Position numbers and translations under genes: made by a program | From: Lactobacillus sp. | GTDB lineage: Bacteria; Bacillota; Bacilli; Lactobacillales; Lactobacillaceae | Direction: 5' to 3' | NCBI GenBank assembly: GCA_030530865.1 | Contig: JAUMUC010000005.1 | Coordinates: 1-64,000 of the forward strand | Length of the DNA: 64,000 bases | In this document: in pieces, positions 11,975-20,908 of the stretch | Position numbering within the stretch: the stretch's first letter is position 1 | How the letters are laid out: every line of letters starts with the position of its first letter | Notes under the pieces: model-generated | Databases searched by the model: none | What the model was told of the DNA's origin: nothing | What the model saw: the letters and a program-made list of their open reading frames with translations, nothing else

Positions 11975-14900
11975 TTACTTGTTTTCTTCCTCTTCGTCAC
12001 GTTTTCTACGCTTGAATAGTAAGAAGAACCACCAGCCTAATCCAGCTACAATTGCTGCACCTAATGCGTACAATGGAGCGTGTTTAAGCAAGTCATTTTG
12101 ACCAGATTGCTTACCAAGATCCTTGACAGCACCGTTCAAGTCATCTAAGGCATTTTGCTTATCTGCTAAACTACCATTTTCTAAGGCTTTTTCGGCATTG
12201 GCAATTGCTTGGTCTAATCTTGCCTTTTGAGCACTAGATGCATTCTTGTATAGATCAGAATTCTTCAATGCTTTGGCATTCTTGAGTGCCAGTCTTAAAG
12301 CAGCTGAAAGCAAATCATTCATTGCCTTGTTCTTTTCTGCTCTTGATCCATGCTTCAAGGCATTTTCAGCGTCACGAATTGCCTTTCTAAGGCCATCTTT
12401 ATCGCTAGCTGAAATATTCTTAGCGTTAATAGAATTCTTGGTATCTTTTGCACTCTTGATGGCAGACTTCAATCCAAGATCAGTCAAGTTATCAAGGGCT
12501 TTCTTCTTGTCTGACTTAGAACCATGCTTCAATGCATCTTCGGCATCGTTGATAGCTTGCTTTAACTTATCCTTGTCTGAAGAACCATGTTCTTGTTTCT
12601 TCTTAGCATCTTCGATGGCACCCTTTAAAGTGGTATCAATGTCAGATGGCTTAGTTGGCTTGTTAGGCTTCTTGCTATCACTTGGTTTAGTACCTGAGCT
12701 TGGTTTCTTACCATCACCTGGCTTGGTTGAACCTGGGGTAGTAGTTCCTGAACCTGGCTTCTTACCGTCACCTGGCTTAGTTGAACCTGGGGTAGTAGTG
12801 CCTGGAGTAATACTTGAACCTGGTTTCTTACCATCGCCTGGTTTAGTACCTGAACCTGGTTTCTTGCCATCACCTGGTTTATTACCTGATCCTGGCTTCT
12901 TACCATCATTTGGCTTAGTTGAACCACCCTTACCTGAATCTGGCTTCTTAGTCTTAGTGTAAGTAATTACAACTTCTGAATCAGCCAAGTTAGTAAGGTC
13001 AGTGTTACTCTTTTGAGTAAGATCTTCAGCTTCAACCTTTGATTTATCAGCCTTGTAACCTTTAATCTTAGGTACCTTGTATTCTGGAAGACTTCCAGTC
13101 CATTGATCCTTAGATGCTAGCCAATCAGTGTAATCAACTGAAGTTACTTGGCCATCTACAACTGAATTAGTCTTGTGCTTAATACCCTTCAATTCAACGG
13201 TTTGCGTAATTGTCTTGTAGTGACTCTTACCCTTCTTAAGCACAATCTTTCTAGTAACAGTCTTATTGTCAACTACTGGGTTACCTTGTTCGTCAGTTAC
13301 AGTTTCATCTGTTGGAACAACTGAGACTACAATCTTTTGATCATTATCTGCAGTGAATGTGTATGAATCCACTTTACCACTAACAATCGTGTAACCTGCT
13401 GGCAACTTGTCGTATGTTGGTGTTGCAGTTCCATCTGTCACACCGTTAATTACGTCTTCAGTACCAACTACTTGGTTATCACGAATGTTCTTGTATTCTA
13501 CTTGTACTGATTGAGGGTTTGCAGTGTAAGTAATAACTTCTGAACTATCAGCTAACTTATCAATGTCTTCGTTAGTCATCTTAGTTACATCAATTGCAGC
13601 TACAGACTTCTTATCTACAGTGTATCCGGCAATTGCTTCTGATACATATTCTGGTAAACTACCAGTCCACTTGTCCTTAGCTTCTAACCAGTCAGTGTAT
13701 TCAGTTGAGCTTACCTTTCCATCTGCAACAGTATTAATCTTGTGCTTAATACCAGTTAAAGTAATAGTTTGAGTTACTGTCTTGTAGTCACTAGCACCCT
13801 TCTTCAAGATAATCTTTCTAGTTACAGTCTTAGTGTCTGTGACTGGGTTACCTTCCTTGTCAGTTAAAGTTTCATCATCTTTGACAACCTTAACGTGAAC
13901 CTTTTGGTCACTATCTGCAGTGAATGTGTAACTTGGTACATTTCCACTAACAATTGTGTAACCTGCTGGCAACTTATCGTAAGTTAATGTTGCAGTTCCA
14001 TCTGTCACACCACTAACGGCATCTTCAGTACCAACTACAGTATCGTCAGCAAGGTTTTCATAAACTACTTTAACTGATTGTGGATTTGCAGTGTAAGTAA
14101 TCACTTCATTAATAGTATTCAAACCATCAAGTTCACCATTAGTCTTAGTTGAAAGATCTAATGCAGCTATAGTCTTCTTGTCTGGAGTGTATCCAGCAAT
14201 TTCTTCAGCTGAGAATGATGGCAATGTTGTACTTGTTAATTCAGTAGCACTTTCATCACTATCAAGTACTACTTTCCACTTATCCTTAGCTTCTAACCAG
14301 TCAGTGTATTCAGTTGAACTTACCTTTCCACCTGTAACTGTATTAATTTTGTGCTTAATACCGGTCAAAGTAATAGTTTGAGTAACGTTGTTATGACCTT
14401 CTTTGTTTGAGCTAATCTTTCTAGTAATAGTCTTAGTATCTGTTACTGGATTACCTTGTTCATCAGTTAAAGTCTCATCACTCTTAACAACCAAAACCTT
14501 GATTAGGTTGTTATCTGAGTTATCTGAATTCTCCGAATATTGCTTAGCACCAATAAACTTACCACTCACATACGTGTAACCAGCTGGGATCACATAATCA
14601 GAATCTTGAATTTGTTGATATGCATTAAGAGCACCTTCGAAAGTCTTGCCTTTACTAATTAATTCATTTGTCTTGTAGTCATAGTAAGCAATATTAATAG
14701 TTGGAGCAGTTACATTAATAGTTACATTTACTTGTTTAGTGAATCCAATACCCTTGTAAGTACCAGAAACAATGACAGTTCCTGTCTTTTTCCCTGATGT
14801 TGAAAGATCTAAAGTTCCTGGAGTAACTGTTACATTGACAGCTTTCTTAACTGCATCATCAATTAAGTCACTGTAGGTTACATCTCCTCCAACATAAACA

Positions 14901-17827
14901 ACTGGCATATCACTTTCATTCTTAGAAGCAATGTTTAGTACGGTAACAGGTACTCCAGATACTGTACCAGAAGGTGTAACAATGTTTACTTTGATTGTGT
15001 TTTCACCAGGATTCAAAGTATCTGAAGAAGAAATTGTTGGATTAGATAATGTGGAATCACCTGGAACAAGACCTTGCAAAGTATCACCGGATAAGTCACC
15101 ATTCGCAGTAATTACAGGCTTAGCGTCATTTGCAATTGAAATACTACCGGAGGTTTCTAAACTAGATGAAACAACATCTTTGTATTCATCAGCAGTAATA
15201 AATGAAGAGAATGTTCCTTTATTTCCAATAGCTGACACAGAGTTATCTACAGTTGCAGTCAAAGTTAACACACCACTAGATAAGTTAGCAGCAATTTGAG
15301 GGCTTTGTAGTAAAACAGACTTAATTGTGCTCTTATCAGCAATTTCATCCCAAGTCTTGAATTTTGAAGCATCAACTTTTCCATTTTGATTGCTACTTGT
15401 ATCGTAGTATTCAGTTGAATATAAAGCTGTTGTATTTGTGTCTGATAATTGTTGTGAAACCAGCTTATAACCAATTCCATCTGGTAAATTAATTACCATT
15501 TGAACATTATTGGTTGGATTATCTGAAAAACTATGCATTTTTATTTCAGTAGTGACTGTATTATTTGGATTTAATACAGAAGCTATTGCATCTGATGTTT
15601 CTGGATTAGTAGTGTTAGTCTTAGTATTAACTGAACTTGTAAGGTTCTTTAATGATCCAACCGTCAAAATATTATCGTATGACGGAATTACATATTCTTT
15701 ATCAGTATCTAATCCAAACTTGCTAGCAAATGCACTATTTTTAGCAGCTTTATTAATAGAAATATAGTCTTTATTATCCAGAACTGTAATTTGTGAAAAT
15801 GCATATATTTTATTTTGGCCTAGATTTACATCACTATTAACGGTAAAGCTTACTAGCGATCCATAAGAATAAGAAGATGACAAACTGCGTTCTACAGAAT
15901 AGTGATAAAGTGTATAGTCGACATTATCAACATTTACTTGTTTGATATCTACTAAATTATTTTCAAATATATCTCTTGAACTTGTTATAACAATCCCTTT
16001 AGGTATGGCAATATATAAGTCCTTTTTTATTCTCGAATTTTGTAAAAAAGGAGGGATAGAACCTATGGTTTTACCATTATAATTAATGCCAAATGTGTCA
16101 CCAATAGTTACATAAGGGTTCCCATCGATAACTCTATAGCCCGATAAATTCGAAAATTCATCAAGACCTGCAGAAAATTGACCTGCAGCAGCAATATTTA
16201 TCTTAAAATCTTGACTATCTACAACTTGATCGTTATCTTTACTTGTTACTTTAATGCTTGTTTCAGTACCTGTACTTGTTAAAGCATAAGCGTATATTGT
16301 GTAAGAGTAACTTATTCGTTTCGGATCATAAGTCAAAGTTACCTTTTTTATATGCTTGTCTAAACCATCATTATAATATTCATAATTTGCTTGTGGATAA
16401 ACACCTAAGTCTGAGTTCCAACTGGTAATATAAAGATTTTGAGGAATATCAAACTCTATTACATTTCCCTTTGGATATTTAATGTTTAGTTCATACAATC
16501 CTTGACTGGTTAAAGATACATCCGTGGAGCTTACTTGCCTAAAATTATATTGCGTCTGTGGCAATTCTTTAATCGTATCTGTTGCCAATACTCTATCTGA
16601 TTGGTGTTCATAAATAGTTTCGCCAGTATTTGGATCAGTGATTGTTAATTTTAATCCCTTCCATTGAACTATCGTACCAGTTGGAAGAGAACTAGAATAG
16701 TGACCTGTAATTGTCAAGTTAGGTAGCTTATCCGCAATTATTTTGTTATTTTGTTGATCATATTCCCCATTTTTCAAACTATCAATAACATATCCATCAG
16801 GCACATCGATTTCCCATCGATATTTTCCTAATCTCCAATATTGATAATAATCTGCATCTGCATGACCACTTAGGCTCCTATAATCTGATGATGCAGTTGA
16901 AGACACACCTCTATCCTGTGAATATCCAGCATATATATCATTACCAGTTATAGTCAGACTTTCATCAATCAATTTAGTAAAGTCAGCTAGCTTAGAATCA
17001 ACATTCATAGTTGTATCATATGTTAAGCTCTTTTGAACTTCGCCTAAAGATGCACCATTTTGATCAACTCCAGAAAGTGTAACGTTAGTATCAGTAACCT
17101 TAGAGTCCTTAGCAGACATAATCCATCTCGGATCGTCAATTGCTTTAGTTGTAATAGTAATAGGACCAACCATTGAATTTTGCTTTGCAGTCATTTTCAC
17201 ATAAATATTATCAGTATCGGATGTTGTATTCATGTCAAAATATTGACTTTCATTATTTGTTTGGTCAATCCATGAAAAAAGTTTTCCTTTGGGAATTGTA
17301 ATAGTATATACATCCCCTTGCTTAGCATTGAGAGAAACTGTAATTGTTAATTTGTTATCATTGAAACTAACTCTGCTCTTATCTAAGCTCAATGCTCCAT
17401 CAGTCAACTTGTTAGTAGGTTCTGATGAAACTTCAGCTAAAGTCTTAGTTACATTAGCAGTTTTAGTAGCTACCTTCTTAGCTTGATCAGTAGCAATTGC
17501 GTTGTTGTCAACTGTTGCAGCACTGTCGGTCTTTGCTTCTTCAGTTGCAGTTGTATTTGTTGCATCATTTTGAATATCTGTATTTTGGCTGGTTGCAGCT
17601 TGATCAACAGATTGTTCACTACTCTTTTCAGTTGTTGCACTATCAGATTCTACATTTTGTTCATTGGATTGAGTGCTAGTAACTTGACTTGATTGTGCTT
17701 GGTCATCAGCCTTAACAGTGTGACTAGTTACTCCTCCCATTGAAATTGTGGCTAAAACCACACTACATAAGCCTACTGATAACTTCCTTAGACTAAAAAC
17801 TTGTTTATTATCTCTAAAATTTTTCAT
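11975..17827 (-). CDS. Giant YSIRK-type surface protein with Mub-like repeats (copy 2)
   Basis: About 1950 residues from the ATG behind AGAGGT. The architecture matches copy 1: YSIRK-type signal peptide (FSLRKLSVGLCSVVLATI), Gln/Ser/Thr/Asn-rich start, a long N-terminal region (about 110-1100) that differs widely from copy 1 (for instance a Tyr/Ser-rich YSQDRGVSS segment and a YYQYWRLGKYRW segment), three Mub-like repeats (1102-1621), Pro/Gly/Lys-rich wall region (1623-1726), three helical repeats (1733-1906), membrane segment and KRRKR tail without LPXTG. From the last ~1110 codons onward it is identical to copy 1. Different ligand specificity of the two N-termini is inferred from divergence only. 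No cre site is seen upstream. Confidence 0.85.
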   Translation of the reverse strand: MKNFRDNKQVFSLRKLSVGLCSVVLATISMGGVTSHTVKADDQAQSSQVTSTQSNEQNVESDSATTEKSSEQSVDQAATSQNTDIQNDATNTTATEEAKTDSAATVDNNAIATDQAKKVATKTANVTKTLAEVSSEPTNKLTDGALSLDKSRVSFNDNKLTITVSLNAKQGDVYTITIPKGKLFSWIDQTNNESQYFDMNTTSDTDNIYVKMTAKQNSMVGPITITTKAIDDPRWIMSAKDSKVTDTNVTLSGVDQNGASLGEVQKSLTYDTTMNVDSKLADFTKLIDESLTITGNDIYAGYSQDRGVSSTASSDYRSLSGHADADYYQYWRLGKYRWEIDVPDGYVIDSLKNGEYDQQNNKIIADKLPNLTITGHYSSSLPTGTIVQWKGLKLTITDPNTGETIYEHQSDRVLATDTIKELPQTQYNFRQVSSTDVSLTSQGLYELNIKYPKGNVIEFDIPQNLYITSWNSDLGVYPQANYEYYNDGLDKHIKKVTLTYDPKRISYSYTIYAYALTSTGTETSIKVTSKDNDQVVDSQDFKINIAAAGQFSAGLDEFSNLSGYRVIDGNPYVTIGDTFGINYNGKTIGSIPPFLQNSRIKKDLYIAIPKGIVITSSRDIFENNLVDIKQVNVDNVDYTLYHYSVERSLSSSYSYGSLVSFTVNSDVNLGQNKIYAFSQITVLDNKDYISINKAAKNSAFASKFGLDTDKEYVIPSYDNILTVGSLKNLTSSVNTKTNTTNPETSDAIASVLNPNNTVTTEIKMHSFSDNPTNNVQMVINLPDGIGYKLVSQQLSDTNTTALYSTEYYDTSSNQNGKVDASKFKTWDEIADKSTIKSVLLQSPQIAANLSSGVLTLTATVDNSVSAIGNKGTFSSFITADEYKDVVSSSLETSGSISIANDAKPVITANGDLSGDTLQGLVPGDSTLSNPTISSSDTLNPGENTIKVNIVTPSGTVSGVPVTVLNIASKNESDMPVVYVGGDVTYSDLIDDAVKKAVNVTVTPGTLDLSTSGKKTGTVIVSGTYKGIGFTKQVNVTINVTAPTINIAYYDYKTNELISKGKTFEGALNAYQQIQDSDYVIPAGYTYVSGKFIGAKQYSENSDNSDNNLIKVLVVKSDETLTDEQGNPVTDTKTITRKISSNKEGHNNVTQTITLTGIKHKINTVTGGKVSSTEYTDWLEAKDKWKVVLDSDESATELTSTTLPSFSAEEIAGYTPDKKTIAALDLSTKTNGELDGLNTINEVITYTANPQSVKVVYENLADDTVVGTEDAVSGVTDGTATLTYDKLPAGYTIVSGNVPSYTFTADSDQKVHVKVVKDDETLTDKEGNPVTDTKTVTRKIILKKGASDYKTVTQTITLTGIKHKINTVADGKVSSTEYTDWLEAKDKWTGSLPEYVSEAIAGYTVDKKSVAAIDVTKMTNEDIDKLADSSEVITYTANPQSVQVEYKNIRDNQVVGTEDVINGVTDGTATPTYDKLPAGYTIVSGKVDSYTFTADNDQKIVVSVVPTDETVTDEQGNPVVDNKTVTRKIVLKKGKSHYKTITQTVELKGIKHKTNSVVDGQVTSVDYTDWLASKDQWTGSLPEYKVPKIKGYKADKSKVEAEDLTQKSNTDLTNLADSEVVITYTKTKKPDSGKGGSTKPNDGKKPGSGNKPGDGKKPGSGTKPGDGKKPGSSITPGTTTPGSTKPGDGKKPGSGTTTPGSTKPGDGKKPSSGTKPSDSKKPNKPTKPSDIDTTLKGAIEDAKKKQEHGSSDKDKLKQAINDAEDALKHGSKSDKKKALDNLTDLGLKSAIKSAKDTKNSINAKNISASDKDGLRKAIRDAENALKHGSRAEKNKAMNDLLSAALRLALKNAKALKNSDLYKNASSAQKARLDQAIANAEKALENGSLADKQNALDDLNGAVKDLGKQSGQNDLLKHAPLYALGAAIVAGLGWWFFLLFKRRKRDEEEENK

Positions 17828-17914
17828 ATCAATACCTCTGTGAAACTCTAAAGTTTCTAAATTAGATTTTACTATACATTTCAAACTATTAGCAATTTTA
17901 TATTAATGTTTTTG

Positions 17915-17930
17915 TTTCACGTGAATCATT
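17915..17930. promoter_or_regulatory. parS-like site 1
   Basis: TGTTTCACGTGAATCA matches the conserved bacterial parS sequence TGTTTCACGTGAAACA at 15 of 16 positions. It lies in the intergenic space between surface protein 2 and the trp-type transporter operon. parS sites cluster near the origin and recruit ParB/Spo0J and SMC; the origin lies about 46 kb or more to the right. Confidence 0.8.
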
Positions 17931-17945
17931 TTTGTGATTAACTTG

Positions 17946-17974
17946 TTGACACAAATAGGTTCCTTGGCTATACT
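17946..17974 (+). promoter_or_regulatory. Promoter of the trpXYZ leader
   Basis: TTGACA (17946-17951), 17-bp spacer, TATACT (17969-17974): a near-consensus sigma-A promoter. The transcript should start about 17981, some 250 nt before trpX. Confidence 0.85.
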
Positions 17975-18004
17975 TTGCTTTAATAAGATTGAGGAGCAAG
18001 TGTT

Positions 18005-18055
18005 ATGAAACAAAGTCAGTTAAACATGCAAATTACACGTTGGCAAAGCCGGTAA
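18005..18055 (+). CDS. Trp-containing leader peptide of the trpXYZ operon
   Basis: A 16-codon reading frame, MKQSQLNMQITRWQSR, with a GAGGAG ribosome binding site 8 bases upstream and two stop codons in tandem (TAA TAG). The Trp codon is number 13 (18041-18043), flanked by Arg codons; the last codon, CGG, is probably rare in such AT-rich genomes. The frame ends exactly on the 5' arm of the first RNA stem (18047-18052). This is the layout expected of an attenuator leader peptide: ribosome position on the Trp codon would decide whether that stem forms. No T-box motif (GGGTGG type) is present, although T-boxes are the common control of Trp transport genes in Firmicutes. The function is inferred from structure and from the operon downstream. 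Confidence 0.65.
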   Translation: MKQSQLNMQITRWQSR

Positions 18056-18111
18056 TAGCAGGTTGATCGTCATAGATGCGACCTGCAAGACAGATTGCAT
18101 CTGTGCCGGCT
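18047..18111 (+). ncRNA. Three-way-junction leader RNA of the trpXYZ attenuator
   Basis: Outer stem AGCCGG (18047-18052) with CCGGCT (18106-18111), enclosing two hairpins: GCAGGT/ACCTGC (18058-18063 with 18081-18086) and ACAGAT/ATCTGT (18090-18095 with 18099-18104). The 3' side of the outer stem can instead pair as GGCTGA (18108-18113) with TCAGTC (18127-18132). That pairing destroys the 5' arm of the following terminator, so it is an antiterminator candidate. Confidence 0.6.
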
Positions 18112-18128
18112 GATTTTGAGTTTCATTC

Positions 18129-18164
18129 AGTCCGCATGGATCCATATGCGGACTTTTTATTTTG
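18129..18164 (+). terminator. Attenuator terminator 1 upstream of trpX
   Basis: Stem AGTCCGCAT (18129-18137) with ATGCGGACT (18146-18154), 8-nt loop, then a T-rich tract. A strong intrinsic terminator inside the leader, before any large gene. Confidence 0.85.
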
Positions 18165-18176
18165 CCAAAGAAAAAT

Positions 18177-18211
18177 GGGAGTCCAAATATGGGCTCCCGT
18201 TTTTGTATTTC
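18177..18211 (+). terminator. Attenuator terminator 2 upstream of trpX
   Basis: Stem GGGAGTCC (18177-18184) with GGGCTCCC (18191-18198, one G-U pair), followed by five T. Its 5' arm AGTCC (18180-18184) can also pair with GGACT (18150-18154), the 3' arm of terminator 1. The two terminators may therefore be linked. Confidence 0.75.
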
Positions 18212-18228
18212 GGAAAGGTGTGAATCAT

Positions 18229-19218
18229 ATGAAACGAATGTATAGTCTAATCGTTTTACTTTTAGTATTCCTGGGCGTAGCATTCTTCACAGAAAATGGT
18301 GCTGTTTCTAAGCAAGGTAAAACTCATATCGGAATTTTGACCTTAATGCATCATCCCGCTTTGGATCAAATTTACCAAGGATATGTCGATCAGTTGGCTA
18401 AAGACGGTTACAAGAATGGTAAAAATATCATTATTGATTACCAAAATGCTAACGGTGATCAAAGTAATTTGAATACAATGGCTACTAAATTAGTTAATAA
18501 TAATCCAAGTGCCATCTTTAGTATTACCACACCCGCATCCCAAGCTGTCGCAAATGCAAGTAAACACGTGCCAATTGTACTTGGTGCTGTGACTGATCCT
18601 AAAAGTGCCGGCTTGGTGAAAGACCTCAAGCACCCTGGTGCCAATATTACCGGTGTTTCTAGCTTGGAACCTGTGGCAGAACAGCTCAAATTAATTAAGC
18701 AATTTTTGCCAAATCTAAAAACCCTGGGTGTGATTTACACTTCTAGCGATCCTTCCGCAACTGCGAATTATGATCAGATCGTCAAAGAAAGCAAAAAGAT
18801 GGGCATCCCCTTAAAGTCATACTCAATCGCTAATAGTAATGATTTAAACCAGGTATCACAAGAAATGATGCAACACGTTGATGCTGTAATCGTGCCAGAA
18901 GATAACGTGATTGCCGGTGCCATGCAGACGTTAGTTAAAAACGCTAATGCTGCCAAAAAGCCAATTTTTCCTGCAGTTGACACAATGGTCAAAGAAGGCG
19001 GTGTAGCAACATACAGCGTCAACCAATATCAACTTGGAGTAATCGGGGCGAAGATGACCGTGCGAATCTTAAAAGGTGAAAAGCCGGGCAATATGGCGAT
19101 CGAATATGTCAAACATGGTGATCCCGTTTTAAACCTAAAGCAAGCTAAAAAGTTAGGACTTACCGTCCCTAAGCAATTCGAAAATGAAGCTAAAAAGAAG
19201 GGAGAAATTTATCGATGA
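18229..19218 (+). CDS. trpX: ABC transporter substrate-binding protein, TrpX type
   Basis: 329 residues from the ATG after GGAAAGG. It belongs to the family of extracellular solute-binding proteins named TrpX in streptococci (COG2984), the binding part of a tryptophan/tyrosine-type importer. An N-terminal hydrophobic segment (about 5-22) works as signal or anchor; no lipobox Cys is present. The bilobed fold is recognisable from IGILTLMHHPALDQIYQGY, SITTPASQAVANA and GAVTDPKSAGL. It is the first gene of a three-gene operon, overlapping trpY by 4 bp. An upstream in-frame extension to 18076 runs through the attenuator hairpins and is not a credible start. Ligand identity (Trp) is inferred from the family and from the Trp codon of the leader. 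Confidence 0.82.
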   Translation: MKRMYSLIVLLLVFLGVAFFTENGAVSKQGKTHIGILTLMHHPALDQIYQGYVDQLAKDGYKNGKNIIIDYQNANGDQSNLNTMATKLVNNNPSAIFSITTPASQAVANASKHVPIVLGAVTDPKSAGLVKDLKHPGANITGVSSLEPVAEQLKLIKQFLPNLKTLGVIYTSSDPSATANYDQIVKESKKMGIPLKSYSIANSNDLNQVSQEMMQHVDAVIVPEDNVIAGAMQTLVKNANAAKKPIFPAVDTMVKEGGVATYSVNQYQLGVIGAKMTVRILKGEKPGNMAIEYVKHGDPVLNLKQAKKLGLTVPKQFENEAKKKGEIYR

Positions 19219-20114
19219 ATCTAATGGTATCTGCAATTGGTCAAGGACTCTTATGGGCTTTACTTGGACTAGGATTATTTTTAACTTTTAGAATCTTGAA
19301 TTTCTGTGATATGACGGTTGAAGGGACTTTTCCTCTAGGTGCAGCAACTGCAGTTACCGCTATTTCAAATGGCGTTCATCCCCTTCTAGCCACTCTATTA
19401 GCCGTAATTGCTGGCATGATTGCTGGTTTAATCACGGGGCTACTTTATACTAAAGGAAAGATTCCAAGTCTGTTGGCTGGGATTTTGACAATGACTGCCA
19501 TTTATTCCGTTAATCTGCGGATCATGGGAAAATCAAATATCTCCCTGTTAGGTAAGAAAACCCTCTTCAATGGACATTTTTTAACCCAATTACCTCAATA
19601 TTTCGATGGCGTAGTTATGGGACTAATTTTTATCATTATTATCACCCTGTTGATCGTTGCCTTTTTAGCAACAGATTACGGTCAAGCTTTCATCGCTACC
19701 GGAGATAACCCAACAATGGCAAAGTCATTAGGGATTCATACCGATAAAATGGTAATTGTCGGCTTGATGGTTTCTAATGGTATTGTGGGCCTTTGCGGAG
19801 CTTTAATCGCTCAAAATAATGGCTACGCAGACATTAATATGGGAATCGGTACAATCGTAATCGCTTTGGCTTCAATTATCATTGGTGAAGTTGCCTTCGG
19901 CGAATTAACGCTAAACCAACGTCTTGTGGCGGTCACCTTAGGTAGTATCATTTATCGCATCATTTTATTAATCGTGCTTCAACTCGGTTTCTCAGCTAAT
20001 GACCTCAACTTACTTTCATCTGTTGTTTTAGCAATCTGCATGATGATTCCTCAGTTAGAAAAGCATTTAAAGATTAAGCAACCAATTGTGAAGGGAGTGC
20101 GTCAACATGACTAA
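19215..20114 (+). CDS. trpY: ABC transporter permease, TrpY type
   Basis: A 299-residue, highly hydrophobic permease of the branched-chain-amino-acid/ribose type (BPD_transp_2, COG4120) with about eight membrane segments. The family signature EGTFPLGAATAV near residue 36 and the coupling-region segment ATDYGQAFIATGDNPTMAKSLGI (about 152-174) are visible. The ATG overlaps the trpX stop (ATGA), so translation is coupled. It forms the membrane channel of the importer with TrpX and TrpZ. Confidence 0.85.
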   Translation: MNLMVSAIGQGLLWALLGLGLFLTFRILNFCDMTVEGTFPLGAATAVTAISNGVHPLLATLLAVIAGMIAGLITGLLYTKGKIPSLLAGILTMTAIYSVNLRIMGKSNISLLGKKTLFNGHFLTQLPQYFDGVVMGLIFIIIITLLIVAFLATDYGQAFIATGDNPTMAKSLGIHTDKMVIVGLMVSNGIVGLCGALIAQNNGYADINMGIGTIVIALASIIIGEVAFGELTLNQRLVAVTLGSIIYRIILLIVLQLGFSANDLNLLSSVVLAICMMIPQLEKHLKIKQPIVKGVRQHD

Positions 20115-20871
20115 GCCAATCCTTGAACTCAAAGATGTCAAAACAGTTGTCAACAAAGGCACAGCCAACGAAACTATGATTTTAAAAGGTATTAACCTCA
20201 AAATTAATCAAGGGGATTTTATTACTATCGTTGGTACTAACGGTGCGGGAAAATCTACCCTCTTTAATGTCATTGCCGGAAACCTTTTAATCGATGCTGG
20301 ACAAATTCTGCATAACGGTGAAGATATTAGTAAAACTGGCGAAGAAAAGCGAACAACTTTTTTAGCAAGAGTCTTCCAAGACCCTAAGCTTGGTACTGCA
20401 CCTCGAATGAGCGTGGCGGAAAACATGCTACTAGCAACTAAACGAGGCGAAAAGCGAGGCTTAAAATTCAGAAAGTTGAAGTCTAATATGGCACGCTTTA
20501 CCCAATTAGCAGCTAGCATGAATAATGGCTTAGAGAATCGGATGGAAACAGCTACCGGCTCTTTGTCAGGTGGACAAAGACAAGCTTTATCTTTCCTAAT
20601 GGCAACTTTAAAACGGCCTGATATCCTCTTACTAGATGAGCACACAGCAGCCTTGGATCCGCATACTAGTTTGAGCCTGTTGAAAGCTACCAATGAAAGA
20701 ATTACTCAAGATCATCTGACAGCATTAATGATCACACATCAATTAGAAGATGCGATTAAATACGGTAATCGACTCATTGTCTTGAAAGACGGACAAATTA
20801 AGGCTGACTTTACTGGTGAAGAAAAAGCTAGCTTAACCGTTAATGATTTATATACCTTTTTTGAAGACTAA
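20107..20871 (+). CDS. trpZ: ABC transporter ATP-binding protein, TrpZ type
   Basis: 254 residues (COG1101 type). Walker A GTNGAGKST (about residue 42), signature LSGGQRQALSF, Walker B DILLLDEHTAALDP with the catalytic Glu, and switch His in MITHQLEDA. It powers the trpXY importer. It overlaps the end of trpY by 8 bp and is the last gene of the operon, which ends at the hairpin 20881-20900. Confidence 0.88.
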   Translation: MTKPILELKDVKTVVNKGTANETMILKGINLKINQGDFITIVGTNGAGKSTLFNVIAGNLLIDAGQILHNGEDISKTGEEKRTTFLARVFQDPKLGTAPRMSVAENMLLATKRGEKRGLKFRKLKSNMARFTQLAASMNNGLENRMETATGSLSGGQRQALSFLMATLKRPDILLLDEHTAALDPHTSLSLLKATNERITQDHLTALMITHQLEDAIKYGNRLIVLKDGQIKADFTGEEKASLTVNDLYTFFED

Positions 20872-20880
20872 AAGAAAAAG

Positions 20881-20908
20881 GCAGTTATTAAGTTAACTGC
20901 TTTTTTAT
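20881..20908. terminator. Terminator of trpXYZ, shared with the convergent ABC exporter
   Basis: Stem GCAGTTA (20881-20887) with TAACTGC (20894-20900), then TTTTTT. The A-run on the left lets it serve the minus-strand exporter gene as well. Confidence 0.8.

Noticed and set aside
18041..18111. T-box riboswitch for Trp
   Set aside because: No GGGTGG-type T-box sequence or specifier-loop layout was found; the leader peptide and hairpins explain the region better.
18076..18228. 51-codon upstream extension of trpX in the same frame
   Set aside because: It runs through both attenuator hairpins, has no ribosome binding site, and lacks signal-peptide character. The ATG at 18229 has both.
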